In this document: positions 1 through 7,689 of the stretch, in pieces | Position numbering within the stretch: position 1 is the stretch's first letter | Layout of the letters: every line of letters begins with the position of its first letter | Assembly: GCA_036501425.1 (NCBI GenBank) | Contig: DASYAI010000034.1 | Span: 1 to 63,794 of the forward strand | Reading direction: 5' to 3' | DNA length: 63,794 nt | Source of the DNA: DATKRB01 sp036501425 | Lineage (GTDB): Bacteria; Actinomycetota; Acidimicrobiia; Acidimicrobiales; RAAP-2 | Notes under the pieces: generated by a model | The model's input: the letters and a program-made list of their open reading frames with translations, nothing else | The model's database searches: none | Told to the model about the DNA's origin: nothing | Translations under genes and position numbers: made by a program

Positions 1-834
1 GCTGACGGTCCCGCCGCGTGGCGGCGGCGCCCCGCCGACCAGCCTGCCGATGCCGGCCGCGGCGCCCGCCGCCGCGGCCACGACGACTCCGGTGGCCGCG
101 GCGGCCGCCCCCCCGAGCACCAATCGGCGCCGGTCGACCACGGGCGCCGTGCCGGCGCCGCTCACTCCCGTGCCCACGCCCACCGCCCGACCGACCGTGC
201 CCAGCGCCGGAGCGACCCTCGTCTCGGGGGGAGGGGCCCACGTGGTCGTGGTGGCCGGACCATCCGGGGCGAGGTCGAGGGGGGCGGTGCGCCCTGGCCG
301 GCCGACCCGCTGGCGGACCAGGGTGTCGAGCGCGGGCGCACCGCCGGCACCGGCGACCAGCAGGGGCGTCCAGGCGAAGAGGAACACGAGGTCGGCGCCC
401 GTGTAGTACGGCGTCGAGTGGAAGCTGACGGTGAGGAACAGGGTCAACGAGAGCACCATGCCCCCGAGGGCGGCCAGCCGGGTCCAGATCCCGAGGAGGG
501 TGCCGATGCCCACGGCGAGCTCGCCGAGGGCGATCAGCACTCCGATGAGCGTGGAGAACTGGAGCAGGTGGCCGAGGACCGCGTGCAGGGGACTGACCCG
601 CTCCGACGCGATCATCTGGGCCCGGATGCTGATCGGGCTGCGGGCGTCGAAGAAGTTCGGGTTGGCGAGCTTCTGGGCCCCGGCGAAGGTGAACGTGAAC
701 CCGAGGAACGCCCGGAGTGGGAGCAGGACGACACCGGGCACGCCCAGCCACCCGGCGACCCCTCGCCGACCCGGCGGCGGGAGGGCGGTCCCCGACGCGT
801 GAGCGGGCAACCGCGGCACCGAGGGATCGCTCAC
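1..834 (-). CDS. DoxX/DoxD-family membrane protein, C-terminus cut by window edge
   Basis: The 278 codons inside the window run off the left edge without a stop, so the protein is partial. The N-terminal half has four hydrophobic segments of the DoxX/DoxD type, with the family-like stretches FTFAGAQKLANPNFF and GELAVGIGTLLGIWTRLAALGG. After a Pro/Thr-rich linker comes VDRRRLVLGGAAAATG followed by a hydrophobic Ala/Val stretch, which resembles a twin-arginine or membrane-anchor signal. Some actinobacterial proteins join DoxX to a Tat-exported Rieske domain, so a Rieske domain beyond the edge is possible but not seen. The GTG at 834 was chosen because the only ATG just upstream is out of frame and quickly stopped. 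No partner gene is visible; the next gene is divergent. Confidence 0.75.
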   Translation of the reverse strand, partial: MSDPSVPRLPAHASGTALPPPGRRGVAGWLGVPGVVLLPLRAFLGFTFTFAGAQKLANPNFFDARSPISIRAQMIASERVSPLHAVLGHLLQFSTLIGVLIALGELAVGIGTLLGIWTRLAALGGMVLSLTLFLTVSFHSTPYYTGADLVFLFAWTPLLVAGAGGAPALDTLVRQRVGRPGRTAPLDLAPDGPATTTTWAPPPETRVAPALGTVGRAVGVGTGVSGAGTAPVVDRRRLVLGGAAAAATGVVVAAAAGAAAGIGRLVGGAPPPRGGTVS

Positions 835-879
835 CCGTGCAAGCTTGCCCGACCTCCGGTCGCCATTCGCGTCGGCCGC

Positions 880-885
880 TAACGT
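880..885 (+). promoter_or_regulatory. -10 box TAACGT for a leaderless gene
   Basis: TAACGT fits the actinobacterial TANNNT -10 consensus. It ends 8 nt before the GTG at 894, so transcription would start at or next to the start codon. No Shine-Dalgarno sequence precedes that GTG. Confidence 0.5.
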
Positions 886-893
886 CGGGCGCC

Positions 894-1298
894 GTGTTGG
901 CATCCTGGGTCACCGCCGTACGCCTGTCGATCCACGTGCTGGCCGCCTCGGTCTGGGTCGGAGGCCAGCTCGTCATGGTGGGGCTGCTGCCCAGTGCCCG
1001 AGCCCTGAGCCCCGAGGCCCCCAGGCGGCTCGCCCGCGCCTTTGCCCGTCTCAGCTGGCCCGCGTTCGCGGTGCTGGTGGTGACCGGGCTGTGGAACGTC
1101 GGGGTCGTCCATCCGTCCCGCCAGACGACCGCCTGGCAGGTGGTGCTCGGGGTGAAGATCGCCGTCGTCGTGCTGGCTGGAGCGGCGGCGCTGCTCCACG
1201 GTCGGGCCACGTCGCGCCGGGCCTTGGGCGTATGGGGGTCGGCCGCCGGCTCCCTCTCCCTGGCCGCGCTGGTGCTCGGCGTCCTGCTCGCCGGTTGA
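894..1298 (+). CDS. CopD-like integral membrane protein
   Basis: This 134-residue protein has about four hydrophobic helices. The opening VRLSIHVLAASVWVGGQ resembles the first helix of the CopD (copper resistance D) domain, whose conserved His sits in the same place. CopD-type proteins are inner-membrane and linked to copper handling; a role in copper supply to the oxidase encoded 500 bp downstream is inference from position. The reading frame is open further upstream, but the GTG at 894 is preferred because it is preceded by a -10 box at leaderless spacing and because the upstream translation looks like shadow sequence of the divergent gene. Confidence 0.6.
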   Translation: MLASWVTAVRLSIHVLAASVWVGGQLVMVGLLPSARALSPEAPRRLARAFARLSWPAFAVLVVTGLWNVGVVHPSRQTTAWQVVLGVKIAVVVLAGAAALLHGRATSRRALGVWGSAAGSLSLAALVLGVLLAG

Positions 1299-1315
1299 GG
1301 GTCCGCCGGAGGGTC

Positions 1316-1346
1316 TAACCTTTCGGGCAGGAACCGAGCAAGGAGA
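1316..1346 (+). promoter_or_regulatory. -10 box and ribosome binding site of tatA
   Basis: TAACCT at 1316-1321 is a TANNNT-type -10 box. AAGGAGA at 1340-1346 is a strong Shine-Dalgarno sequence 5 nt before the ATG at 1352. This gene therefore has a short conventional leader. Confidence 0.6.
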
Positions 1347-1351
1347 CAGGC

Positions 1352-1600
1352 ATGCTCGCAGAGATCATCGGGCCCGACCTGCTCGTCGTCCTTCTCATCG
1401 CCGTCGTCGTCCTCTTCGGAGGTGCGGCGATCCCCAAGCTGGCGCGCAACCTCGGCTCGGCGAAGAAGGAGTTCGAGAAGGGGATCCGCGAAGGGCACTC
1501 GGACGCGGGCGGTGCGGCACCGACCGGGTCGCCGACCCTCCCCCACGACGCCACGGCCGTGAACCCGCAACCCAACCCGGGGTCCGGCCCGTCCCGCTGA
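1352..1600 (+). CDS. tatA: Twin-arginine translocase subunit TatA
   Basis: The 82-residue protein has the TatA plan: a short N-terminal transmembrane helix (about residues 8-25), the hinge FGGAAIPKLARNLGSA, an amphipathic basic/acidic helix ending in KKEFEKGIRE, and a polar tail rich in Pro, Gly and Ala. TatA multimers form the pore that exports folded proteins with RR signals through the cytoplasmic membrane. Possible clients nearby are the Rieske protein QcrA (KRRRLLGG before its third helix) and the DoxX protein at the left edge. It is monocistronic; tatB and tatC are not in the window. TatA and TatE cannot be separated from sequence alone. Confidence 0.9.
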   Translation: MLAEIIGPDLLVVLLIAVVVLFGGAAIPKLARNLGSAKKEFEKGIREGHSDAGGAAPTGSPTLPHDATAVNPQPNPGSGPSR

Positions 1601-1611
1601 CCGGTGCCCCC

Positions 1612-1626
1612 CCCGAGCGGCTCGGG
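1612..1626 (+). terminator. GC hairpin after tatA
   Basis: CCCGAG-CGG-CTCGGG is a perfect 6-bp stem with a 3-nt loop, 11 nt after the tatA stop. There is no T-tract, so it is at best a weak or factor-assisted terminator. Confidence 0.4.
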
Positions 1627-1712
1627 CGGGGCGTGGCGCCGCCGCCCGGGGCGGCTCGGGGGCGGTCCGGGCGAGCCCCGACCGGGGCGGTCGTCCGGGG
1701 TCGCACCGCACA

Positions 1713-1783
1713 GCTGTCGTGACCGGGGACCGCCCGCGAGCTGTGACCTCTGGCGACCCCACGAGTTGTGACTGGGGACAGCC
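1713..1783 (+). repeat. Three imperfect direct repeats with TGTGAC-like cores upstream of the cox operon
   Basis: Three units begin at 1713, 1740 and 1765 (spacing 27 and 25 bp): GCTGTCGTGACCGGGGACC, GCTGTGACCTCTGGCGACC and GTTGTGACTGGGGACAGCC. The last ends 7 bp before the candidate -10 box of ctaC. Their spacing of about 2.5 helical turns and their position suggest regulator binding sites. The TTGTGA-type core resembles half-sites of Rex or CRP-family proteins, but no full palindrome is present. Confidence 0.5.
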
Positions 1784-1790
1784 CCAGCAC

Positions 1791-1796
1791 TAGTGT
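1791..1796 (+). promoter_or_regulatory. -10 box TAGTGT of the ctaC operon
   Basis: TAGTGT ends 7 nt before the GTG at 1804, the spacing expected for a leaderless transcript. No Shine-Dalgarno sequence is present before the alternatives (GTG 1768, ATG 1810). Confidence 0.5.
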
Positions 1797-1803
1797 CGCC
1801 CCC

Positions 1804-2631
1804 GTGGAGATGCCGTCGGCGGGCCCAGCGAGCCCGAAGCCCGAGCACCGCTCGCGGCCCCGGCGATCCCGACGGTGGGCGGTCGGCGCCGTCGTCGCCG
1901 TCCCCCTCCTGCTGGCCGGCTGCCAGCTGCCGACGTTCGGGGCCTACCGGGGGGCGACCCAGCAGGGTCACGACTCCTTCAAGCTGTGGCAGGGCTTCTT
2001 TCTGGCCAGCCTGGTGGTCGGCGGGATCGTCATGGTGATGATCCTCTGGGCGGTGGTGCGGTACCGGCGCCGGTCCGACCAGATGCCCCGCCAGACGCAG
2101 TACCACACGCTCTTCGAGATCACCTACACGGTGGTGCCGATCATCATCGTGCTCGTCCTCTTCTCCTTCACCGTGGTGACCGAGAACGAGGTCACCGCGA
2201 CGCCCAAGGGCAACGTGGACGTGCAGGTGACGGCCTTCCAGTGGGGTTGGCAGTTCTACTACCCGGCCACCGGCAGGATCGTCGAGGGCGTCACCAACCA
2301 GGCACCCCAGATGGTCGTCCCGACCGGCGAGACGGTCTCGGTGACCCTCAAGTCCGCCGACGTGATCCACGGGTTCTACGTCCCGGCCTTCAACTACAGC
2401 GAGTACGCCCAGCCGGGCCACGTGAACCACTTCAACTTCTCCGTGCTCCACGACGGCGTCTATCGTGGCCAGTGCACCCAGCTCTGCGGGATCTACCACT
2501 CGCTGATGCTCTTCAGCGTCAAGTCGGTCCCGCCGACCCAGTTCGACTCGTGGGTGCACCAGGTGTCGGCGAGCAACCAGAGCATCAACCAGCTGAAGGC
2601 CCAGATCGCGGCGAAAGGACCGGGCGCGTGA
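1804..2631 (+). CDS. ctaC: Cytochrome c oxidase subunit II (Cu-A subunit)
   Basis: About 275 residues. An Arg-rich start and hydrophobic stretch end in LAGC (Cys about residue 40), a lipobox. Two transmembrane helices follow (LWQGFFLASLVVGGIVMVM and a segment rich in Ile/Val), then a cupredoxin domain with FQWGWQF, the Cu-A ligand His in VIHGFYVPAF and the binding loop CTQLCGIYHSLM. That loop has Gln where many subunits II have Glu between the two Cys. The subunit takes electrons from the bc1 complex and passes them to haem a in subunit I. The GTG at 1804 is chosen because of the -10 box at leaderless distance; GTG 1768 and ATG 1810 are alternatives. The stop overlaps the ctaD start by 4 nt. 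Confidence 0.93.
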   Translation: MEMPSAGPASPKPEHRSRPRRSRRWAVGAVVAVPLLLAGCQLPTFGAYRGATQQGHDSFKLWQGFFLASLVVGGIVMVMILWAVVRYRRRSDQMPRQTQYHTLFEITYTVVPIIIVLVLFSFTVVTENEVTATPKGNVDVQVTAFQWGWQFYYPATGRIVEGVTNQAPQMVVPTGETVSVTLKSADVIHGFYVPAFNYSEYAQPGHVNHFNFSVLHDGVYRGQCTQLCGIYHSLMLFSVKSVPPTQFDSWVHQVSASNQSINQLKAQIAAKGPGA

Positions 2632-4364
2632 CCGACGTCATCACCCCGACGGTCACCGGCGGAGACGACGGGGCGATCACCTCCGCCCACGAGCTCCACG
2701 CCGCCCCCGAGGAGCACGGCCCCTCGGGGCTGCTCAAGTGGCTGACCAGCACCGACCACAAGGTGATCGGGATCAGCTACATGATCACCTCGATCGTCCT
2801 GTTCTACCTGGCGGGCATCATGGCGCTGCTGATCCGGGTGCAGCTGGCCAGCCCCAACTCCTCGTTCGTCAGCTTCGACCAGTACAACCAGCTGTTCACC
2901 ATGCACGGCAGCCTCATGCTGTACCTCTTCGCCGGGCCCTTCGCCTTCGGTGGGCTGGCCAACTACATCGTCCCGCTCCAGGTGGGTGCGCCGGACATGG
3001 CCTTCCCCCGCCTCAACGCCCTCTCCTACTGGCTCTACCTGAGCGGCTCCATCACCATGCTGCTCGGCTTCTTCGTGGCCGGCGGCGCCGCCAGTTTCGG
3101 CTGGGTCTCCTATGCCCCTCTCTCCAACGCCACCAACTCGCCCGGGGCGGGTGGCGACGTGTGGATCATGGCGCTGGCGCTGACCGGCTTTTCGGCCATC
3201 TTCACCGGGGTGAACCTGGTGGCCACCATCTTCTACCTGCGCGCCCCGGGCATGACCATGTTCCGGATGCCGATCTTCACCTGGAACATGCTGGTCACCG
3301 GCATCCTCATCCTGATCGCCTTTCCGGTGCTGACCAGCGCCCTGATCATGCTGTTCTGCGACCGGCACTTCGGGACGCACATCTATACGGTGAGCGGCGG
3401 GGGCTCGCCGCTGCTGTGGCAGAACCTGTTCTGGTTCTTCGGCCATCCCGAGGTGTACATCCTCGCCCTGCCCTACTTCGGGATCGTGACCGAGATCCTG
3501 CCGGTGTTCTCCCGCAAGCCGGTGTTCGGCTACAAGGGCATGGTCTTCGCCACCATGTCCATCGCCGCCCTGTCCACCGGGGTGTGGGCGCACCACATGT
3601 TCACCACCGGGGCGGTGCTGCTGCCGTTCTTCTCCCTCCTCAGCCTCCTGATCGCCGTGCCTACCGGCATCAAGTTCTTCAACTGGATCGGCACCATGTG
3701 GCGGGGCCAGCTCCGCTTCACCGCGCCCATGTTGTTCTGCGTGGGCTTCTTGCTGGCCTTCCTGATGGGCGGCATCACCGGGATCATGCTCGCCGCCCCG
3801 CCCATCGACTTCTTCACCCACGACACCTACTTCGTCGTGGCCCACTTCCACCAGGTGCTCTTCGGCACCGCGGTGTTCGCCGGGTTCGCCGGCCTCTACT
3901 ACTGGTACCCGAAGATGTTCGGCCGGATGCTCAGCGACAAGCTCGGGCGCTGGCACTTCTGGTTGATGTTCGTGGGCTTCTGGCTCACCTTCATGCCCCA
4001 GTACATCGTGGGGCTGAAGGGCATGCCCCGCCGGGTGGCGGTCTATCCCAGCAACCTCGGCTGGCAAATCTACAACGACCTCTCCACCATCGGCGCCTTC
4101 GTGATCGCCGCCTCCTTCGCCGTGCTGCTGTGGAACCTCTGGATCTCGTGGCGACGTCCGGTGCTCGCCGGGGACAATCCGTGGGACGCCCACACGCTCG
4201 AGTGGTTCACCTCCTCGCCCCCCCCGCACCACAACTACACCCACCTGCCCCCGATCCGCTCGGAGCGGCCCACGTGGGACGCCAACCACCCCGACTCCCC
4301 CTCGGTCGTGCACGGTCCCTCGTCCAACGGCCGGTCGCCCAGCGAGAAGGTGGGGGCCCGATGA
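2628..4364 (+). CDS. ctaD: Cytochrome c oxidase subunit I (aa3 type)
   Basis: The 578-residue haem-copper oxidase catalytic subunit begins with the family opening LKWLTSTDHKVIGISY and has about 12 helices. Ligand motifs are visible in order: TMHGSLM (low-spin haem His), WFFGHPEVYIL (Cu-B His and the cross-linked Tyr), HHMFTTG (two Cu-B His) and HDTYFVVAHFHQVLFG (haem ligands). It reduces O2 to water and pumps protons. The GTG start at 2628 overlaps the ctaC stop as GTGA, indicating translational coupling. The C-terminus is a polar tail. Upstream codons in the same frame are the shadow of ctaC. Confidence 0.97.
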   Translation: MTDVITPTVTGGDDGAITSAHELHAAPEEHGPSGLLKWLTSTDHKVIGISYMITSIVLFYLAGIMALLIRVQLASPNSSFVSFDQYNQLFTMHGSLMLYLFAGPFAFGGLANYIVPLQVGAPDMAFPRLNALSYWLYLSGSITMLLGFFVAGGAASFGWVSYAPLSNATNSPGAGGDVWIMALALTGFSAIFTGVNLVATIFYLRAPGMTMFRMPIFTWNMLVTGILILIAFPVLTSALIMLFCDRHFGTHIYTVSGGGSPLLWQNLFWFFGHPEVYILALPYFGIVTEILPVFSRKPVFGYKGMVFATMSIAALSTGVWAHHMFTTGAVLLPFFSLLSLLIAVPTGIKFFNWIGTMWRGQLRFTAPMLFCVGFLLAFLMGGITGIMLAAPPIDFFTHDTYFVVAHFHQVLFGTAVFAGFAGLYYWYPKMFGRMLSDKLGRWHFWLMFVGFWLTFMPQYIVGLKGMPRRVAVYPSNLGWQIYNDLSTIGAFVIAASFAVLLWNLWISWRRPVLAGDNPWDAHTLEWFTSSPPPHHNYTHLPPIRSERPTWDANHPDSPSVVHGPSSNGRSPSEKVGAR

Positions 4365-4753
4365 GGATCGAAGCGCTGTTCCTGCTCGGGATCGGCGTGT
4401 TCTTCGGGATGATCGGCGTCATCTACTGGTTCACCGCCTACGAGGACGGCGGGACCATGATGCTGGTGGGTACGTGCCTGCTCGGCCTCCTGCCCGGGAG
4501 CTACTACTTCTTCTGGCACCGTCGCATGGGAGCCAGGCCCGAAGACCGACCAGACGCCGAGATCGCCGAGGGCGCGGGGACCATCAGCTCCTTCCCCGGT
4601 TCGAGCATCTGGCCCTTCGTGCTCGGGATGGGCGCCTTCCTCGCTGCCCTGGCCCTGGTCTTCGGTTTCTGGCTGCTGGGCCCGGGCGTCGGGCTGATCC
4701 TCACCGCGCTGGCCGGGGTCACCGCCGAGAGCCGCCGGGGGGGCCGGGTCTAA
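4361..4753 (+). CDS. ctaF: Actinobacterial cytochrome c oxidase subunit IV
   Basis: The 130-residue membrane protein starts MRIEALFLLGIGVFFG and has four hydrophobic helices in two pairs, separated by a polar loop containing the tract SYYFFWHRRMG. This matches the small subunit IV (CtaF) found only in actinobacterial aa3 oxidases, where it stabilises the bc1-aa3 supercomplex. Its ATG overlaps the ctaD stop as ATGA, so ctaC-ctaD-ctaF form one translationally coupled operon. The gene is the last of the plus-strand run. Confidence 0.9.
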   Translation: MRIEALFLLGIGVFFGMIGVIYWFTAYEDGGTMMLVGTCLLGLLPGSYYFFWHRRMGARPEDRPDAEIAEGAGTISSFPGSSIWPFVLGMGAFLAALALVFGFWLLGPGVGLILTALAGVTAESRRGGRV

Positions 4754-5131
4754 CACCGTCGTCGAGCGCCGCCCTGTCGCCAAGGACCACGTGGCCCACG
4801 ACAACGCCTCGAGTCGACGGAATCGCCGGTCGACGGACGCTCCGGCAGTGCCGCTCTAGCCGGCAGTGCGGCCGCTGGCCACCCTGCCCCACGGGTGCCG
4901 CATCGATGTCTCGTGGTTGCCGCCTCTTCTGGTTGGCGTCGCCTCCAGAGCTCCCGTCGTCGCACGAGGGGGGAGATCGTTGCACCAGGTCGAGGGTCCC
5001 GAACCTGCCGGAACCGGGGCGTGCGATCGGGCGACCCCCGGCAACGGGCCTAGTTGGGCCGAACGAAGGTCACGGCGCTGCCCAGGGCCGTCGGCGACCC
5101 GGGCGGTTCGAGAGAGGGGCGGGGCGAGCAG
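4754..5131. other. Intergenic gap between convergent ctaF and qcrB
   Basis: This 378-bp stretch lies between two convergent operons. I see no gene with credible motifs on either strand, no tRNA-like fold and no clear T-tailed terminator. A short direct repeat CCGGCAGTGC occurs twice around 4841-4870. Open frames here are short and composition-driven. Confidence 0.5.
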
Positions 5132-6709
5132 CTAGCGGTTGACCCGCCGGACAGCGGTGCCGACCCCGCCGTCGACCGGCGAGGTCCGGGGGGGCAGCGC
5201 CGGCTCGGGGCCCAGATCGATCAGGACGGGCACCGGTTCGGGGTGCAGCTCGTCGACGTCGTCGTCCGGCCGGGCCTCGGCCACCTCGGCCACGTACTCG
5301 CCGCTCGCCGTCCGGGTCACGACCATCGCCCGCTTGCGCTTGCCGACCCCGATGACGCCCTGCATCTCGACGCAGATCCGCCAGGTGAGGGCGTAGACGA
5401 TGACCGGGATGACGAAGACGGCGATGCGGAAGAACCACAGCACGTCGTTGAGCGAGACATGGAAGTAGTTGGCGAGGACGTCGGTCGAGCTGGCGCCGAA
5501 CACCACGAACAGCATGGTGAAGAACGCCGCTCCGAACGCCGTGCGCTTGGGACGGTCCCGGGGGCGGTCGAGCAGGTTGTGCATCTCGTTGTCGCCGGTG
5601 AAGCGGCGCTCGATGATCGGCCAGCCGAAGGCGATGTTGAACACCAGGCCCGGGAAGAGCACGGCCGGGAAGAACACCTCCCACGGCAGCGTGTGACCCC
5701 AGCCGGTCCACTCCCAGCTCGGCATGATGCGCAAGGCACCGTCGAGCCAGCCCATGTACCAGTCGGGCTGCACGGCGTAGGAGATCTTGTCGGCCTGGTA
5801 GGAGCCGAACTGCCAGATCGGGTTGATCTGCGCCAGCCCCCCGAGCACCCCGAGCACCCCGGTCACCATGAACAGGAACCCGGTCGTCTTCGCCATGAAG
5901 GTCGGGAACATGGGTGAGCCGACCACGTTGCGCTCGGTGCGCCCCTCGCCCGGGAACTGGGTGTGTTTCTGGCGCACCAGCAGGCCGAGGTGGGCCCCGA
6001 TGAGCCCGGCGATGATGGCCGGCAGGATCAAGACGTGGATGGTGAAGAAGCGGGGGATGATCGCGTCGCCGGGGAAGTTGCCGTGGAAGAGGAAGCTCGC
6101 CAGGTAGCTGCCGACGAAGGGGATGGAGAGCAGGATCGAGTAGGCGATGCGCAAGCCGGTCCCCGACACCAGGTCGTCGGGCAGCGAGTAGCCGATGAAG
6201 CCGTTCAGGATGGCCATGATCAGCAGCGTGGTGCCGATGATCCAGTTGGTCTCGCGGGGCTTCCGGAACGCTCCGGTGAAGAAGATGCGGGCCATGTGCA
6301 ACACGATGGAACCGACGAACACGTCGGCCGCCCAGTGGTGCATCTGGCGCATGAGCAGCCCAGCCCGCACCGAGAACGACAGGTTCACCGTCGACGCGTA
6401 GGCCTCCGACACCCGCTGGCCGTCGAGCGGCTTGTACGACCCGTGGTAGATGATCTGGGTCGTGGAGGGAATGAAGTAGAGGGTCAGGAAGATCCCGGTG
6501 GCGATGAGCACCACGAAGGAGTAGAGCGCGATCTCGCCCAGCATGAACGACCAATGGTCCGGGAAGATCTTGTCCAGGAAGATCCGGCCACCCTTGGCCA
6601 GCCCGAACCGCTCGTCGAGCTCGGCGACCGCCTGGGACGTCCTGCCGTAGGGGCCCAGGGCGGCCTGCGCCTCTCGCTTGGTCCGTGGGGCGTTGTTGGC
6701 GATGGTCAC
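5132..6709 (-). CDS. qcrB: Cytochrome bc1 complex cytochrome b subunit
   Basis: 525 residues. The actinobacterial cytochrome b core has eight or nine helices and the haem b His pairs: in MRQMHHWAADVFVGSIVLHM (helix B) and FFTIHVLILPAIIAGLIGAHL (helix D). The quinol-site PDWY motif appears in VQPDWYMGWLDG. A polar C-terminal tail of about 100 residues follows, as in other actinobacterial QcrB. It oxidises menaquinol and passes electrons to QcrA and haem c. The GTG at 6709 overlaps the qcrA stop (GTGA). Upstream in-frame codons are the shadow of qcrA. It is the last gene of the ctaE-qcrC-qcrA-qcrB operon. Confidence 0.96.
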   Translation of the reverse strand: MTIANNAPRTKREAQAALGPYGRTSQAVAELDERFGLAKGGRIFLDKIFPDHWSFMLGEIALYSFVVLIATGIFLTLYFIPSTTQIIYHGSYKPLDGQRVSEAYASTVNLSFSVRAGLLMRQMHHWAADVFVGSIVLHMARIFFTGAFRKPRETNWIIGTTLLIMAILNGFIGYSLPDDLVSGTGLRIAYSILLSIPFVGSYLASFLFHGNFPGDAIIPRFFTIHVLILPAIIAGLIGAHLGLLVRQKHTQFPGEGRTERNVVGSPMFPTFMAKTTGFLFMVTGVLGVLGGLAQINPIWQFGSYQADKISYAVQPDWYMGWLDGALRIMPSWEWTGWGHTLPWEVFFPAVLFPGLVFNIAFGWPIIERRFTGDNEMHNLLDRPRDRPKRTAFGAAFFTMLFVVFGASSTDVLANYFHVSLNDVLWFFRIAVFVIPVIVYALTWRICVEMQGVIGVGKRKRAMVVTRTASGEYVAEVAEARPDDDVDELHPEPVPVLIDLGPEPALPPRTSPVDGGVGTAVRRVNR

Positions 6710-7689
6710 TTGGTCGTCCGCTCCCAGAAGCCGGGCCCGACCGCCTGATCGTAACCCGCCCGGGCCCGCAGGTACCCGCTGGCGTCGACCTTCAGCGGCA
6801 ACTGGGGCAGCGGGCGGGGGGCCGGGCCGAACTGGGGAATGCAGCCGTTCAGCACGTTGAACATCGACTGGTGGCACGGGCACACCAGCAGCTGGAGCTG
6901 CTGCTCGTAGAGACCCACCGGGCAGCCCAAGTGGGTGCAGAGCTTCGAGTAGGCCAGGTACCCCCGGGGCCCCCAGTTGCTTCGCCCCGGTTGGGTGGTC
7001 ACATCGTCGGTCGAGACCCGCAGCAAGATGGTCTGGTCGACGGCCTGCCCCTCGTCACTGGCCTGCTGGCCGTGGGGGAACACGGTGAGGATGCCCCCCA
7101 CCTCGAGCGTATCGACGTGGACCGGCCGGCCGTTGGAGTCCACCAGCAGCGTGCCGCGCCGCCAGTTGGTGCGGTCGAACGAGGTGCCGGGCAAAGGGCC
7201 GAGCGACCGCAGCAGCGGGAAGATGGCCACGATGCCGAAGATCCCGGCCCCCCCGGCGAACAGCCCGCCGAGCAGCCGGCGCCGCTTGACCACCACCGAC
7301 GTCCGCTGGACCAGGGCGGCCGACAGGGCGTCCTGCTCCTCGGGAGCCGAGGCGAGGGTGTGGCGGTCCTCGACGAAGGGTCCCTGTGGCATCAAGTACT
7401 TGCCCCAGGCGGTGAGGCCGAAACCGAGGAAGAAGAGGCCGGCGCCGAACGTCACGGCCAGGACCCAGGGGGTGGCGCTCACCCAGTAGGCGGCGCCGAA
7501 GCCGGCGACCGCCAACATCCCGACCACCAGCAGGACGGCAATCACCCGCTCGGTTCGGGCCGGGTGGCGGGCGAACTCCTGAAGGTGCGGGTCGTCGAAG
7601 CGGGCCACCGGTACCGCCACCGCGGTGCCGTGCCCGCCTCCGTCGCCGTCGCCGTCGGGCGGAGTGATCACGGGAGGGACGTCGCTCAC
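6706..7689 (-). CDS. qcrA: Cytochrome bc1 complex Rieske iron-sulfur subunit
   Basis: 327 residues. Two helices lie at about residues 47-70 and 73-95, and a third after the basic tract KRRRLLGG (about 135-142), which resembles a Tat recognition motif. This three-helix layout is typical of actinobacterial QcrA. The [2Fe-2S] ligands are in CTHLGC (251-256) and CPCHQS (270-275). It carries electrons from menaquinol to the di-haem QcrC. The GTG start overlaps the qcrC stop by 4 nt. Tat dependence is inferred from the family and from the RR motif. Confidence 0.95.
   Translation of the reverse strand: MSDVPPVITPPDGDGDGGGHGTAVAVPVARFDDPHLQEFARHPARTERVIAVLLVVGMLAVAGFGAAYWVSATPWVLAVTFGAGLFFLGFGLTAWGKYLMPQGPFVEDRHTLASAPEEQDALSAALVQRTSVVVKRRRLLGGLFAGGAGIFGIVAIFPLLRSLGPLPGTSFDRTNWRRGTLLVDSNGRPVHVDTLEVGGILTVFPHGQQASDEGQAVDQTILLRVSTDDVTTQPGRSNWGPRGYLAYSKLCTHLGCPVGLYEQQLQLLVCPCHQSMFNVLNGCIPQFGPAPRPLPQLPLKVDASGYLRARAGYDQAVGPGFWERTTK

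Noticed and set aside
2493..4313. A 606-codon open frame antisense to ctaD, and similar long frames opposite nuo, hem and qcr genes
   Set aside because: High GC removes stop codons from shadow frames; the translations are rich in Arg, Gly, His, Glu and Pro with no family motifs, while the opposite strand encodes clear proteins.
4754..5131. Possible tRNA or small RNA in the gap after ctaF (a TTCGA-containing stretch near 5107)
   Set aside because: The flanking bases cannot form the T-arm or acceptor stem, and no anticodon arm is found.
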